Assembly: GCA_014379105.1 (NCBI GenBank)
Contig: JACMML010000342.1
Location: 1-37,764 of the forward strand
Direction of reading: 5' to 3'
DNA: 37,764 bases
DNA from: Phycisphaerae bacterium
GTDB lineage: Bacteria; Planctomycetota; Phycisphaerae; Tepidisphaerales; Tepidisphaeraceae
Part shown: positions 24,702-33,118 of the stretch, in pieces
Layout: each line of letters begins with the position of its first letter
Numbering within the stretch: position 1 is the stretch's first letter
Program-made: the position numbers and the translations under genes
The notes under the pieces: generated by a model
Told to the model about the DNA's origin: nothing
The model's database searches: none
The model's input: only the letters and a program-made list of their open reading frames with translations

Positions 24702-24725
24702 TTTAGAGCACCTCTTTAGAGCACC
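24702..24725. repeat. Tandem duplication over the rfbA stop codon
   Basis: TTTAGAGCACC occurs at 24702-24712 and 24715-24725, a 13-base period. The second copy (plus strand) carries the last codons and stop of rfbA; the first is a spare copy just after it, so rfbA keeps its normal end. Confidence 0.7.
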
Positions 24726-25594
24726 GCGCCGTCTTTCAGTACGCGAAGCAAGTACTGCCCGTATTCGCTCTTGCCGGCCTGGTCGGCGAGCTTCTGTAAT
24801 TGTGCAGCGTCGATGAACTTGCGCGCGTAAGCGATTTCTTCGACGCAGGCCACTTTCAATCCTTGTCGCTCTTCCAATGTCTGAACGAAGATCGAACTCG
24901 AGAGCAGCGAATTATAGGTGCCGGTATCCAGCCACGCGATGCCCCGGCTCATGCACTGCACCTGCAACTGGCCGCGCTCGAGATAGGTGCGATTTACGTC
25001 GGTGATCTCATACTCGCCGCGTGGCGACGGTTTCAAATTCTTCGCGATCTCCACCACGTCGGCATCATAAAAGTAGAGCCCGGTAACCGCCCAGTTGCTC
25101 TTGGGCTGTTTGGGCTTTTCTTCGATGCTCAGGGCTTTGTATTTGTTATCGAATGCGACGACGCCGTAGCGCTCCGGGTCTTTTACCTGGTACGCGAACA
25201 CACGCGAGCCGCTGGTCAGCCGCGCCGAATCTTCCAACATGCGCGTCAGTTCGTGGCCATAGAAGATGTTGTCGCCGAGGATTAGACAGACCGGCGAATT
25301 GCCTATGAACTTTTCGCCAAGCACGAATGCCTGAGCGATGCCGTTCGGTTGGGCCTGCTCCTGGTACTCAATTGTCAGACCGAGGTGCGAACCGTCGCCG
25401 AATAGCTCCTCGATACGCGGCAAGTCGCGCGGGGTGCTGATGATGAGGATCTCGCGTATCCCGGCCAGCATCAGCACTGAGAGGGGATAATAAATAGTTG
25501 GTTTGTCGTACACCGGCAGCAACTGCTTGCTGATGCAGCGTGTGAGCGGATACAGCCGCGTCCCGGCGCCTCCCGCGAGAACAATGCCTTTCAT
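24716..25594 (-). CDS. rfbA: Glucose-1-phosphate thymidylyltransferase
   Basis: A 292-residue nucleotidyltransferase making dTDP-glucose from glucose 1-phosphate and dTTP, first step of the dTDP-rhamnose pathway. The N-terminal signature [11 protein letters not shown] at 8-18, [17 protein letters not shown] at 23-39, and the metal-binding LGDNIFYG are those of RfbA/RmlA. Later segments [15 protein letters not shown] and [10 protein letters not shown] fit too. Length matches the bacterial enzyme. It is first in the minus-strand rfbABD run, and its 3' end carries a small tandem duplication. No clear promoter was found in the 100 bases upstream. Confidence 0.96.
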   Translation of the reverse strand: MKGIVLAGGAGTRLYPLTRCISKQLLPVYDKPTIYYPLSVLMLAGIREILIISTPRDLPRIEELFGDGSHLGLTIEYQEQAQPNGIAQAFVLGEKFIGNSPVCLILGDNIFYGHELTRMLEDSARLTSGSRVFAYQVKDPERYGVVAFDNKYKALSIEEKPKQPKSNWAVTGLYFYDADVVEIAKNLKPSPRGEYEITDVNRTYLERGQLQVQCMSRGIAWLDTGTYNSLLSSSIFVQTLEERQGLKVACVEEIAYARKFIDAAQLQKLADQAGKSEYGQYLLRVLKDGAVL

Positions 25595-25694
25595 TCCATT
25601 CCTTTCAAGCGATCAACGAACAGCCGTGCGCGGGGCGTCCGCGCGACCATCCTTGTACGAGTGTATCGTGCAGATTGGAACCCCACGTGACAAG

Positions 25695-26372
25695 TCAAAG
25701 CGCCGGAATTACCGGACGGTATTTAGGTCGCTCCGCCCGCCAGAGATACCAGGTCGCGATACTCCGCCACGGTCGCCACGCATCGCCAAAGTTGACAATT
25801 TCCTTTGGCTTAGGCCTTGTCGCGAGTCCGAAGTGCTGGCGAAGACCTTCCTGAAGTCCCAGGTCGTCCACTGGCCACACGTCGGTACGGTTCATGCCGA
25901 AAATCAGCAGCATCTCGACCGTCCACCGGCCGATCCCTTTGATAGGAAGCAGCGCCGCGACAATCTGGTCATCGGTCATCCTGCTGAAATTGCGGGTATT
26001 GATCTTTTTAGACGCGAAGTGCGTCGCGAGATCCAACAAGTACCCACGCTTCTGCCGTGACAAACCGCAGGCACGGATCGTGGCTTCATCCGATTTTGTC
26101 AGGAACGACACCAGCCGATCAGGCGTGATGGTCTTCCTGGGAAAATTGGCGGCAAGACGTTTATACATCGTCGCCGCCGCCTGCACGCTTACCTGCTGGC
26201 TGAGAATCGACTGAACCAACTTCAAGAAATAGTTCGGCCGGCGCCGCAACGTGCACGGGCCGACCTGTGCGATCAACCGCCGCAGAACTGCATCACGCTT
26301 GAGATGCTTGAGCGCATTTGCCCAGGGATTCGCGATCGCCTTGGTCCGCTTCTTGATCGGCCGGCTACTCAT
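25695..26372 (-). CDS. DNA-3-methyladenine glycosylase II-like (HhH-GPD)
   Basis: A 225-residue base-excision repair glycosylase that removes alkylated purines. The helix-hairpin-helix is L-L-P-I-K-G-I-G-R-W-T-V-E at 141-153, followed by the catalytic aspartate in WPVDDLG (Asp169 or Asp170). SILSQQVS at 55-62 is also typical. It corresponds to the catalytic half of AlkA without the N-terminal domain and has no iron-sulfur cysteines, so it is unlike Nth or MutY. A basic N-terminus (RPIKKRTKAIANPW) may help bind DNA. ATG at 26372 overlaps the stop of the reductase gene in an ATGA arrangement, so the two are translationally coupled; a longer in-frame start at 26447 would lie inside that gene. 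Confidence 0.88.
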   Translation of the reverse strand: MSSRPIKKRTKAIANPWANALKHLKRDAVLRRLIAQVGPCTLRRRPNYFLKLVQSILSQQVSVQAAATMYKRLAANFPRKTITPDRLVSFLTKSDEATIRACGLSRQKRGYLLDLATHFASKKINTRNFSRMTDDQIVAALLPIKGIGRWTVEMLLIFGMNRTDVWPVDDLGLQEGLRQHFGLATRPKPKEIVNFGDAWRPWRSIATWYLWRAERPKYRPVIPAL

Positions 26373-28057
26373 CAGGCGATCTTCGCGGGCACCGGCTCGC
26401 GCTTTTTCTTTGGCGGCGGCGGGGTCCACTCGGGGATCGCGCTCCACGCGCGGATCTGTTCCAACTCCACGCGGTCGACGAAATCGCGAAATGTTTCCGG
26501 ATCGTCATCACCTTCAGGATCAACACGATTTTCCTGATAGACGCGCACCACTTTCTCGATCTGCTTGTGAATGATCTGCGTCGGCACCTTCTCGAACAGC
26601 GGCCGGACGAATTCCGGGCTTTCGCCGAACCGGCCACCGATGCAGAGGTCATACGCGTCGGACTTTTCGCCGTGCCACAGTGCTTTGGTGCCCGTCAATC
26701 CGATATCCGCTACCTGATATTGGGCGCAGCTATTGGGGCAACCGCTGATGCTGAGCATGATCGGCGAATCGATCTCCACCTGGCTCTCCAGGTGCTGCAG
26801 AATCTCCAAGGCCCGCTGTTTGGTTTCCACGACCGCGAGGTTACAGAACTGAATCCCCGTGCAGGAGATCAGGTTATGCCGCCACAGCGGCGCTTGGGGA
26901 TCGAGGCCGACCTGCTGAAGTTCTTTCACCAGCGGCTCGATATTTGCCTGAGGAACATCCGTGATAATGACGTTCTGCTTCTGCGACAAACGAATCTCGC
27001 CAACGCCGTGGGCGGCGTATCGCTCGGTCAGGTCAGCGACCGCCAGCATCTGGTCCGCGGTCCATCGGCCGCGCTCGATCGGGATGCCGACGTAGAAATT
27101 TCCGTTCTTCTGCTCGCCGATTCCCATGTGGTCCGTATGCAATGCGCCCCGCGGGGCGACGATCTCTTCATCATGCTCCAACTCAAAGCCGATGCGCTTT
27201 TCCAACTCATCGCGGATCCAGCGCCACCCATGATCGGCTACGAGAAATTTGAGGCGGGCACGGATGCGCTTGAATCGCAGTTCGTCAGAATCGCGGAAAA
27301 TAGCGCAGACTCCGCGCCAGATCAGCGGAATCTGCTCCGCGATCTTCTCCTGCGGAACGAAGACGCGCAGTCCCTGGCCAAAGTGCGGGGTCGAGGACAA
27401 GCCGCCGCCGACGAGTATGCCCAACCCGCGCTGTTCGACACCGTTGCGAACACGGCGGACGCCGAACGCGCCGATGTCATTGATCTGCGGCTGATTGCAA
27501 TGCAGCGGACAGCCGCTGATCGTCGTCTTAAATTTGCGCGGAAGATTGCTGAATTCATGACCGGCGGCCTTGAACATGTCGGACATCTGCTTGGGCAGGT
27601 CGCCGATCTCAACGATCTCATTCTTAAGCAAGCCCGCCAGCGGGCACGAACAAACATTGCGCGGCGTATCACCGCACGCGAATTGCGTATAGAGACCGGC
27701 CTTGTTGCCGACCCGCTCCAGCGCATCAGGAAAAGATTCGATTGTCATCCAGTGGAGCTGAATACACTGCCGTGTCGTCACATCGCCGAACCCGCGGCCG
27801 TGGTCTTTGGATACTTGCGCGATTTCCCGCAATTGCGACGGCTTCAGCCGGCCGCCGGAGATGCGGATGCGCCACATGAAATGACCGTCATTCGGCTTCT
27901 GCTGATAAATGCCAAACCAGCGCATCCGGGGAAAATCGTCTTCCTGAATCGACGCGAAGCCGGTCTGGGCATATCGATGAATGTCGTCCCACACATCAAG
28001 GCCATCTTTGGCACGTTTGATGTGCTCATTCTTGGTCATTTTCTCGTCAAAGTTCAT
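26372..28057 (-). CDS. Ferredoxin-type nitrite/sulfite reductase (siroheme, 4Fe-4S)
   Basis: A 561-residue siroheme enzyme of the ferredoxin-dependent nitrite/sulfite reductase family, which carries out six-electron reduction of nitrite to ammonia or sulfite to sulfide. The cofactor cysteines are C399-x5-C405 and C440-x3-C444 (SGCPNSC). TTRQCIQLHW at 95-104 and N-V-x-S-C-P in the N-terminal half, plus a second SGCPLHC at 181-187, show the two-repeat architecture. The C-terminus is a proline/lysine-rich tail. Nitrite versus sulfite cannot be settled by eye. ATG at 28057 fits a promoter whose start is about 23 bases upstream; an in-frame TTG at 28087 falls within the -10 box. It overlaps a glycosylase gene by 3 bases and diverges from yggS. 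Confidence 0.88.
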   Translation of the reverse strand: MNFDEKMTKNEHIKRAKDGLDVWDDIHRYAQTGFASIQEDDFPRMRWFGIYQQKPNDGHFMWRIRISGGRLKPSQLREIAQVSKDHGRGFGDVTTRQCIQLHWMTIESFPDALERVGNKAGLYTQFACGDTPRNVCSCPLAGLLKNEIVEIGDLPKQMSDMFKAAGHEFSNLPRKFKTTISGCPLHCNQPQINDIGAFGVRRVRNGVEQRGLGILVGGGLSSTPHFGQGLRVFVPQEKIAEQIPLIWRGVCAIFRDSDELRFKRIRARLKFLVADHGWRWIRDELEKRIGFELEHDEEIVAPRGALHTDHMGIGEQKNGNFYVGIPIERGRWTADQMLAVADLTERYAAHGVGEIRLSQKQNVIITDVPQANIEPLVKELQQVGLDPQAPLWRHNLISCTGIQFCNLAVVETKQRALEILQHLESQVEIDSPIMLSISGCPNSCAQYQVADIGLTGTKALWHGEKSDAYDLCIGGRFGESPEFVRPLFEKVPTQIIHKQIEKVVRVYQENRVDPEGDDDPETFRDFVDRVELEQIRAWSAIPEWTPPPPKKKREPVPAKIA

Positions 28058-28086
28058 AATGCTGCGGACGCTCCGTTCGTCGAACA

Positions 28087-28115
28087 AGCATAGTAGCGTC
28101 GAAGGCGTGTTGCAA
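28087..28115 (-). promoter_or_regulatory. Candidate promoter for the nitrite/sulfite reductase
   Basis: On the minus strand TTGCAA (28115-28110) is followed by exactly 17 bases and TATGCT (28092-28087). Transcription would start near 28081, about 23 bases before the ATG at 28057. Confidence 0.55.
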
Positions 28116-28128
28116 CTGAACTTCTATT

Positions 28129-28157
28129 ACCCTATAGGAAAACTAGGATTTCAGGGT
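28129..28157. promoter_or_regulatory. Possible operator between the reductase and yggS
   Basis: The stretch 28130-28146 reads CCCTATAGGAAAACTAGG: the palindrome CCTATAGG followed by a second TAGG half-site, flanked by CCC and GGG at 28130 and 28153. It sits just upstream of the reductase -35 box and is centred about 57 bases from that start point, as expected for an activator site. The layout resembles Rrf2-type sulfur regulators' sites; that is inference. Confidence 0.35.
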
Positions 28158-28225
28158 ATCGAGGGCGTCGCTTAAATGCGCGTTCCGCTTATAATCCTCG
28201 CTACAGAAACGGGAAGGAGCCCTCA

Positions 28226-28996
28226 TTGGCGAAGAAATCATTGCTGGCCGAGCGACTGGACGCGATCCGCGAACGGATGGCGACCGCGGCGAGCCGCGCG
28301 AAACGGGACCCGGCGGAGGTGACACTCATCGCGGTCACCAAAACCGCCGGTCCGGAAACGATCCGCGAAGCCGTACAGCTGGGGGTGACAGACCTGGCAG
28401 AATCGCGCGTTCAGCAACTGCTCCAACGCGCCGCTCAGACCCAGGAGATGGGACAGCGACGGCGCGTTCACGGGGATGACGCCAAAGACACCCCGGCCGC
28501 CCCGCGATGGCACATGATCGGGCATCTTCAGCGCAATAAGGTCAAGCAGATTCTTCCGTTGATTCACTGCGTGCATACGATCGATTCACTACGGCTCGCC
28601 GAAGAAATCGACGTCGCCGCCGCCAAGGTGGATCGCCGGATGGCCGTGATGATGCAGGTGAATGCGAGTGAAGAATCGCAGAAGTTTGGCGTCGCGGTCG
28701 GCGCCGCGCTTCATCTCGGCGAGCAGATCGCCACGATGCCGAATCTCCAGTTGGTCGGATTGATGACGATGGCCGAAAACAGCGACGACGAGAAGACGAT
28801 TCGCAACGCGTTCCGGCGCACGCGCGAACTGTTCGAAGAGATGAAGTGGCAGAAGATCGGCGGCACGAATTTCCGCCACCTTTCAATGGGCATGAGCAAT
28901 GATTTTGAGTACGCGATCGAAGAAGGCGCCACACTGGTGCGCATCGGCAGCGCGCTATTCGGGGCATCAACCGCGGACGACGTGAACGATAACTGA
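28226..28996 (+). CDS. yggS: PLP homeostasis protein YggS/PROSC
   Basis: A 256-residue pyridoxal-phosphate-binding protein of the alanine racemase-like TIM barrel fold, which buffers free PLP and affects amino-acid metabolism in the cytoplasm. The Schiff-base lysine is Lys39 in LIAVTK. W-H-M-I-G-H-L-Q-R-N-K near 96-106, L-M-T-M-A and S-M-G-M-S-N-D-F are diagnostic. There is an insertion of about 20 residues before WHMIG relative to E. coli YggS. The start is TTG at 28226, strongly supported by GGAAGGAG six bases upstream; a TATAAT at 28190-28195 would place the transcript start about 24 bases ahead of it. It diverges from the reductase gene. Confidence 0.92.
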   Translation: MAKKSLLAERLDAIRERMATAASRAKRDPAEVTLIAVTKTAGPETIREAVQLGVTDLAESRVQQLLQRAAQTQEMGQRRRVHGDDAKDTPAAPRWHMIGHLQRNKVKQILPLIHCVHTIDSLRLAEEIDVAAAKVDRRMAVMMQVNASEESQKFGVAVGAALHLGEQIATMPNLQLVGLMTMAENSDDEKTIRNAFRRTRELFEEMKWQKIGGTNFRHLSMGMSNDFEYAIEEGATLVRIGSALFGASTADDVNDN

Positions 28997-29028
28997 GCAT
29001 CGGACACGGACGTCCGTTACGAACCAAT

Positions 29029-29316
29029 TTGCCAGACATTGATTTATTCAACTTCTTCCGCTGGGGACTCTTTATCATCGCCTCGATCTACTGTGTCGTG
29101 GTGACCACCCAGAGCATGTGGAGCTGGTACGTGTGGCTCGCCACCAACGACCGCTACATCACAATCCTGCGCAGGTACGTCATCGTCCACGGCCTGCGAC
29201 TGCGATTCAGCACGTTCTGGGGTGATGTGCTTATCTGTGCGCTACTGATGCTCGCATTCACGCTGATGATGTGGGCGCACGCCATTCTCCGTGCGATACA
29301 GTGGGTTAGCGCATGA
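29029..29316 (+). CDS. Small two-helix membrane protein
   Basis: A 95-residue protein with two hydrophobic segments, FFRWGLFIIASIYCVVVTT near 9-27 and WGDVLICALLMLAFTLMMWAHAI near 64-86, joined by a basic loop (RYITILRRYVIVHGLRLRF). No family is recognised. The only start that keeps the first segment whole is TTG at 29029, without a strong ribosome binding site. Its stop overlaps the next gene's ATG in an ATGA arrangement, so the two are coupled. It follows yggS by 32 bases. A helper or anchor for the downstream protein is possible but unproved. Confidence 0.62.
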   Translation: MPDIDLFNFFRWGLFIIASIYCVVVTTQSMWSWYVWLATNDRYITILRRYVIVHGLRLRFSTFWGDVLICALLMLAFTLMMWAHAILRAIQWVSA

Positions 29317-30296
29317 GCGAAGCGGAAGAATCCAATCCACCCCCACAGCAGCTGCCCGCCGTCATCTCGGCGCGTGTTGAACACGCCCGCACGCCGTCGA
29401 ATCAACTCGGCGATCTGCCGCAGGAGGAACTGGAAGCGATCGCCGAGGAATACGGCATCGAGCCCGGGCAGTTCCGCAGTAAAGCGGCGCTGGTCTCGGC
29501 GATACATGAGCGGCGCCAACTGATCGCGACCCTCGCGCGACAATCCATGCAGGAGGTGCTCGACTGGGCCGGACGATCGCTGCCTCCAACGGTTTCACCG
29601 GAGCAAATGGCGATTGAGATCGCCCACATCCGCTCGATGCGTTTCAACGGTCTCTCCGATCGCGGCCTGGTAGTTCTTGCGATGATGCGCGGCTGCGACG
29701 TCGAGGGAGCCGAATCGCGGGACGACATTATTTCAAAGCTGAAATCCCAGGAGGGATTTTTTGCCCGGATCAAACGCAAGACCCGCGGTTGGATGGGGAA
29801 ACGCGTTGAACGAATGGTCGGTGATTCGACGACAGAGATCCCCGCTCCAACACCGGAACCGCACAACAAGAGCACCGATCAGACGGCTGTGCCAAGGCAG
29901 CAGGCGCTGCGCGAAGAGATCGAAGACGCGGGCTTTTTCTCTGGAATCGCCAACCGGGTAAAAAAGCAGGCGGACAGCTACGTCAACCAGAAGCTGGACG
30001 AGATCGAAGCACGCATTGATCGCAAGCTCGATGAGATCGATCGCCGCCTGGCCGAGTGGCGTGATAAGGAGATTGCCAATCGCATTCGTATCCTCAAGAT
30101 CACACTGTGGGCGTCGGTCGTGGTGGCTGCGGTTTCGCTGATATACTCGTATGTGAATGTCGTAAGGGATCAATGGAATCAGCCGAAGAATTTAGCTCCC
30201 TCCACGACGCCTACGTCGATTGTGGTGCCCGCGCGTACTACCAGCGCCACGGCCGCAGCTATCGAAATCCCCACGAGCCGATCATCCGCGAATTGA
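29313..30296 (+). CDS. SAP-like, coiled-coil, membrane-anchored protein
   Basis: A 327-residue protein of unrecognised family. Two regions, near 33-66 (LPQEELEAIAEEYGI...SKAALVSAI) and 112-147 (GLSDRGLVVLAMMRG...SRDDIISKLKSQ), have the helix-extension-helix pattern of SAP/LETM1-like domains. Residues 215-255 are a long amphipathic helix with repeats (KLDEIEARIDRKLDEIDRRL). One transmembrane segment, ILKITLWASVVVAAVSLIYSYV, lies near 264-285. The final 40 residues are a low-complexity Pro/Ser/Thr tail encoded by bases that in another frame specify the methyltransferase. Both starts in this trio are coupled. The membrane-anchored layout is clear; no function is proposed. Confidence 0.68.
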   Translation: MSEAEESNPPPQQLPAVISARVEHARTPSNQLGDLPQEELEAIAEEYGIEPGQFRSKAALVSAIHERRQLIATLARQSMQEVLDWAGRSLPPTVSPEQMAIEIAHIRSMRFNGLSDRGLVVLAMMRGCDVEGAESRDDIISKLKSQEGFFARIKRKTRGWMGKRVERMVGDSTTEIPAPTPEPHNKSTDQTAVPRQQALREEIEDAGFFSGIANRVKKQADSYVNQKLDEIEARIDRKLDEIDRRLAEWRDKEIANRIRILKITLWASVVVAAVSLIYSYVNVVRDQWNQPKNLAPSTTPTSIVVPARTTSATAAAIEIPTSRSSAN

Positions 30297-30766
30297 TATC
30301 GCGGGTCGTTCAAACCTGGCCGCTAAATCTGAAAAACGTACTCGATCTGGCGGCCGGTAGCGGTGAAGTGACCCTCGCTCTCCGTGATAACGGCGCGACA
30401 ACCATCGACGCCATCGATCCATACACCGCCGAGGCATATCAAAACCGTACCGGCTCAAGTTGCGAACAGATTTCGTTTGAAGATATCGCCGGCGGCACTC
30501 TACGCGGAAGGCAATACTCACTCATCGCGTGCAGTTTCGCGATGCACCTGATGGATGAATCACGCTTGCCTGTGCTCTGCTGGGAACTCGCCGCAATCGC
30601 ACCGGCGCTGTTGATTCTGACGCCGCACAAGCGTCCGGTTTTGCGCGATGCATGGGGCTGGACGCTCACGCATGAGGTGCTACATGACCGTGTTCGGGCA
30701 CGGTTATACGGAGCAACGTCGCACAACGATTCCAGTACGCCTCGTCAAAGCCAATCGCCTGCTTGA
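30173..30766 (+). CDS. Class I SAM-dependent methyltransferase
   Basis: A 197-residue methyltransferase. Motif I is VLDLAAGSGEVTLAL at 56-70 and the acidic motif after strand 2 is DAIDPY near 79-84; the SFAMHLMDE segment matches the later strand. The family is broad, so the substrate is unknown. ATG at 30173 is supported by TAAGGGAT five bases upstream and gives a natural start; a longer in-frame start at 30107 lacks these signals. It overlaps the preceding gene by 124 bases in another frame, and its 3' end overlaps the convergent amidohydrolase by 101 bases. Both overlaps are unusually long. Beyond motif I the sequence is reasonable but weakly conserved. Confidence 0.75.
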   Translation: MESAEEFSSLHDAYVDCGARAYYQRHGRSYRNPHEPIIRELISRVVQTWPLNLKNVLDLAAGSGEVTLALRDNGATTIDAIDPYTAEAYQNRTGSSCEQISFEDIAGGTLRGRQYSLIACSFAMHLMDESRLPVLCWELAAIAPALLILTPHKRPVLRDAWGWTLTHEVLHDRVRARLYGATSHNDSSTPRQSQSPA

Positions 30767-31652
30767 TCAGCACATCGCGGCGCAGCCAATTCTCTTCTTC
30801 CATCAGCTGTACGGATCGGCTCAAGCCAAGCCGTGCTACTGGCGGGATCGGCATCACCGCCCAATCGCTCCCGTGAACAACCTTCGCCATAACGCGCTGG
30901 TCATCGAAAATGCTCCCGTACGCATGCCACCGCGCCGGCAGATTCAGCGCGGCCGTGTCGCCGTAGAAGCGCTCGTGCTCGATCGCCATTTTCACAAACT
31001 GCCTGACGTAATCATTCCCAAACGGGCTGGATCGTGTGCCGCAGTGGGCGGCGATAACAGTCACGCCCCGCCGTAATGCGGGCAGCAACAGAACCGGGTC
31101 TGCGCACTGGTTCACATTTGGCAGCATCATCTCGCCACCCGTGTGTGAGAGCAGAGGGATTTTGTGATGGGCCAGCGCCTCGTAGAATTCAAAACACCGG
31201 CGATCCGATGGATCAATTCCTTGCGTAATCGGCAGCCATTTCACGAGCACCGCTCCCCGATTTACGCAGCGCTCCAGTTCGGCGATCGCGTCGCGGCGAT
31301 ACGGATGGACCGAAACGCCGAACAGCACCTTGCGGTTTCGGGCCGCGATTTCCATCACGTAGTCGTTCTCAACGAAGAAGTGGGTATCGGCATCGAGTCG
31401 CGTTCCGGATTTGTCGTAGACCGCGTCAAACGCCAGCACGACGGCCGCATCAATCTCGGGCGTGCTGTCGAGTTGCGAGATCAGAAGTCGCTCCAAGTCG
31501 AGTTCCGCCTGTGAGCCCACTTCGCCGATTCCAAATTTCCATCGCAGAAATCGAAACTGCGGCGATCGGAGAAGACGTGGCGACAGCGCCCCGTGGCCGG
31601 GCGTGAAGCCGGAGAGATGGACGTGGCAGTCTATGCGCATTGGATGGGTCAC
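30666..31652 (-). CDS. Amidohydrolase family protein (TIM-barrel)
   Basis: A 328-residue metal-dependent hydrolase of the amidohydrolase-2 type. The metal-binding H-x-H is at 10-12 (DCHVHLSG); later ligands appear as LLSHTGGE, VIAAHCGT and HGSDWAV, with VKWLP contributing a possible substrate or bridging lysine. Such enzymes hydrolyse lactones, amides or decarboxylate aromatic acids; the substrate is not evident. The GTG start at 31652 overlaps the rhaB stop (GTGA); an ATG at 31640 is also possible, since AGGA lies nearer the former. The gene follows rhaB directly, so a link to rhamnose or other sugar-lactone metabolism is possible. Its last 101 bases overlap the convergent methyltransferase. 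Confidence 0.8.
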   Translation of the reverse strand: MTHPMRIDCHVHLSGFTPGHGALSPRLLRSPQFRFLRWKFGIGEVGSQAELDLERLLISQLDSTPEIDAAVVLAFDAVYDKSGTRLDADTHFFVENDYVMEIAARNRKVLFGVSVHPYRRDAIAELERCVNRGAVLVKWLPITQGIDPSDRRCFEFYEALAHHKIPLLSHTGGEMMLPNVNQCADPVLLLPALRRGVTVIAAHCGTRSSPFGNDYVRQFVKMAIEHERFYGDTAALNLPARWHAYGSIFDDQRVMAKVVHGSDWAVMPIPPVARLGLSRSVQLMEEENWLRRDVLIKQAIGFDEAYWNRCATLLRITVPEHGHVAPHA

Positions 31653-33118
31653 TTTCCTGCGTAAGACAGGTACCGCTGATACGCAAGATCGACCGCCGGG
31701 CTCGCGCGGGGCTCGTATCGCTTGACCGGGAAGCTGGCGCGCACGACACCGCGTCCCTCTTCGAGCGATTTGATCGCCCCGGTCGCCATTGCCTGCACGA
31801 TGATGTTGCCAATTGCGGTGGCTTCAATCGGTCCCGCCACGACCGGCCGCTGGCAAACGTCGGCCGTCAATTGATTTAGCAGTTCGTTCTGCGTTCCGCC
31901 GCCGACGATATGGATTACGCCAATCTTTTTACCGAGTAGATCCTGCAGCCCTTCAAGCGTCTGGCGATATTTGCACGCGAGCGAATCCAGGCACGCCCGC
32001 ACATACGCCCCGCGTGTCGACGGCGCTTTCTGCGATGTAAGACCGCAGAATGCGTCAATCTTCTTCGGCATGTCGCCCGGCGAAGCGAATGGTGCGTGAT
32101 CCGGGTCTATCAGCACGTCATATGGTTTTGATTCGCCTGCCATCGCGGTCAACTCGGCGTACGTGTGGTCGTGCCCGTCCTTAGTGAATGCGCGGCGGCA
32201 TTCCTGCACCAGCCATAGACCCATGATGTTCTTGAGAAACCGAATGCTCCCGCCAATCCCGCCTTCGTTGGTGTAATTGTATTGAAGCGATTTCGGGTTG
32301 ATGAGCGGCTCGGGCAATTCCACTCCCATCAGCGACCAAGTGCCGGAACTGATATAGCACCAGTCCTGTCCCTCGGCTGGAACCGAAACAACAGCGCTCG
32401 CGGTGTCGTGGCCGCCCGGTGCGATGACAGTCGCCTGATCCACTTCGCACTCATCGGCCACGCTCTTCAGGAGTGGGCCCAGGACGGTCCCAGTGGGGAT
32501 GATCTCCGGGAGAATATGCGTGGGGATGCCCAGCTTCGTCAGCATCTGTGTCGCCCATGCCCGCTTGCGCGGGTCGTACATCTGACTCGTACTGACGATC
32601 GAAAATTCTGCTTTGGCAACGCCGGTGAGGAAGTAATTGAACAAATCCGGCATGAACAGCATCGTCCTGGCGGTGGCTAGTTTCGCCGAGTTGGCTTTGA
32701 CCAGCGCACGCAGCTGATACAGCGTATTGATCTCCATGAACTGGATGCCAGTGGTGTCGAAAACCTCTTCGCGCGGGATGATCGAGAACACATCCTTCAT
32801 CATCCCGGCGGTGACCGGATCGCGGTACATCGTGGGATTGCCCAGCAGGTCTCCCGACGAATCGAGCAGGCCAAAATCGACTCCCCATGTGTCAACGCCG
32901 ATGCCGTCGAGCTTGATGCCGCGGGTCGCTTTCAGTCCTTGCTTGATCTGCTCCCATTGGCCGAGCACGTTCCACTGCAATCGGCCATTGAGTTGGCCCA
33001 TCGGATTGGCAAAACGATGCTTCTCCTCGAGCGTGAGCCTGCCGTCGGCGAGCGAGCCCAGAATCGCCCGGCCGCTCTCGGCGCCGAAATCGAATGCGAG
33101 ATATTTTTGCTGCTTCAT
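31649..33118 (-). CDS. rhaB: Rhamnulokinase
   Basis: A 489-residue FGGY-family sugar kinase, best matched to L-rhamnulose kinase, which phosphorylates L-rhamnulose to its 1-phosphate in rhamnose breakdown. Motifs: DFGAESGR at 10-17, GVDTWGVDFGLLD at 74-86, the catalytic aspartate in PGGHDTASAVV, the ATP-site YISSGTWSLMG, and HIVGGGTQN near the C-terminus. The ATG at 33118 gives the standard N-terminus; an in-frame ATG at 33166 would add 16 residues. The rhamnose isomerase and aldolase are not in the window. It is coupled to the amidohydrolase by a 4-base overlap. Other FGGY kinases (fuculokinase) are a lesser alternative. Confidence 0.86.
   Translation of the reverse strand: MKQQKYLAFDFGAESGRAILGSLADGRLTLEEKHRFANPMGQLNGRLQWNVLGQWEQIKQGLKATRGIKLDGIGVDTWGVDFGLLDSSGDLLGNPTMYRDPVTAGMMKDVFSIIPREEVFDTTGIQFMEINTLYQLRALVKANSAKLATARTMLFMPDLFNYFLTGVAKAEFSIVSTSQMYDPRKRAWATQMLTKLGIPTHILPEIIPTGTVLGPLLKSVADECEVDQATVIAPGGHDTASAVVSVPAEGQDWCYISSGTWSLMGVELPEPLINPKSLQYNYTNEGGIGGSIRFLKNIMGLWLVQECRRAFTKDGHDHTYAELTAMAGESKPYDVLIDPDHAPFASPGDMPKKIDAFCGLTSQKAPSTRGAYVRACLDSLACKYRQTLEGLQDLLGKKIGVIHIVGGGTQNELLNQLTADVCQRPVVAGPIEATAIGNIIVQAMATGAIKSLEEGRGVVRASFPVKRYEPRASPAVDLAYQRYLSYAGK

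Noticed and set aside
23639-24706. A 355-codon open frame on the plus strand
   Set aside because: It mirrors rfbB, which has a complete active site on the other strand.
26567-28093. A 508-codon open frame on the plus strand
   Set aside because: It is antisense to the siroheme reductase, whose four cofactor cysteines are intact.
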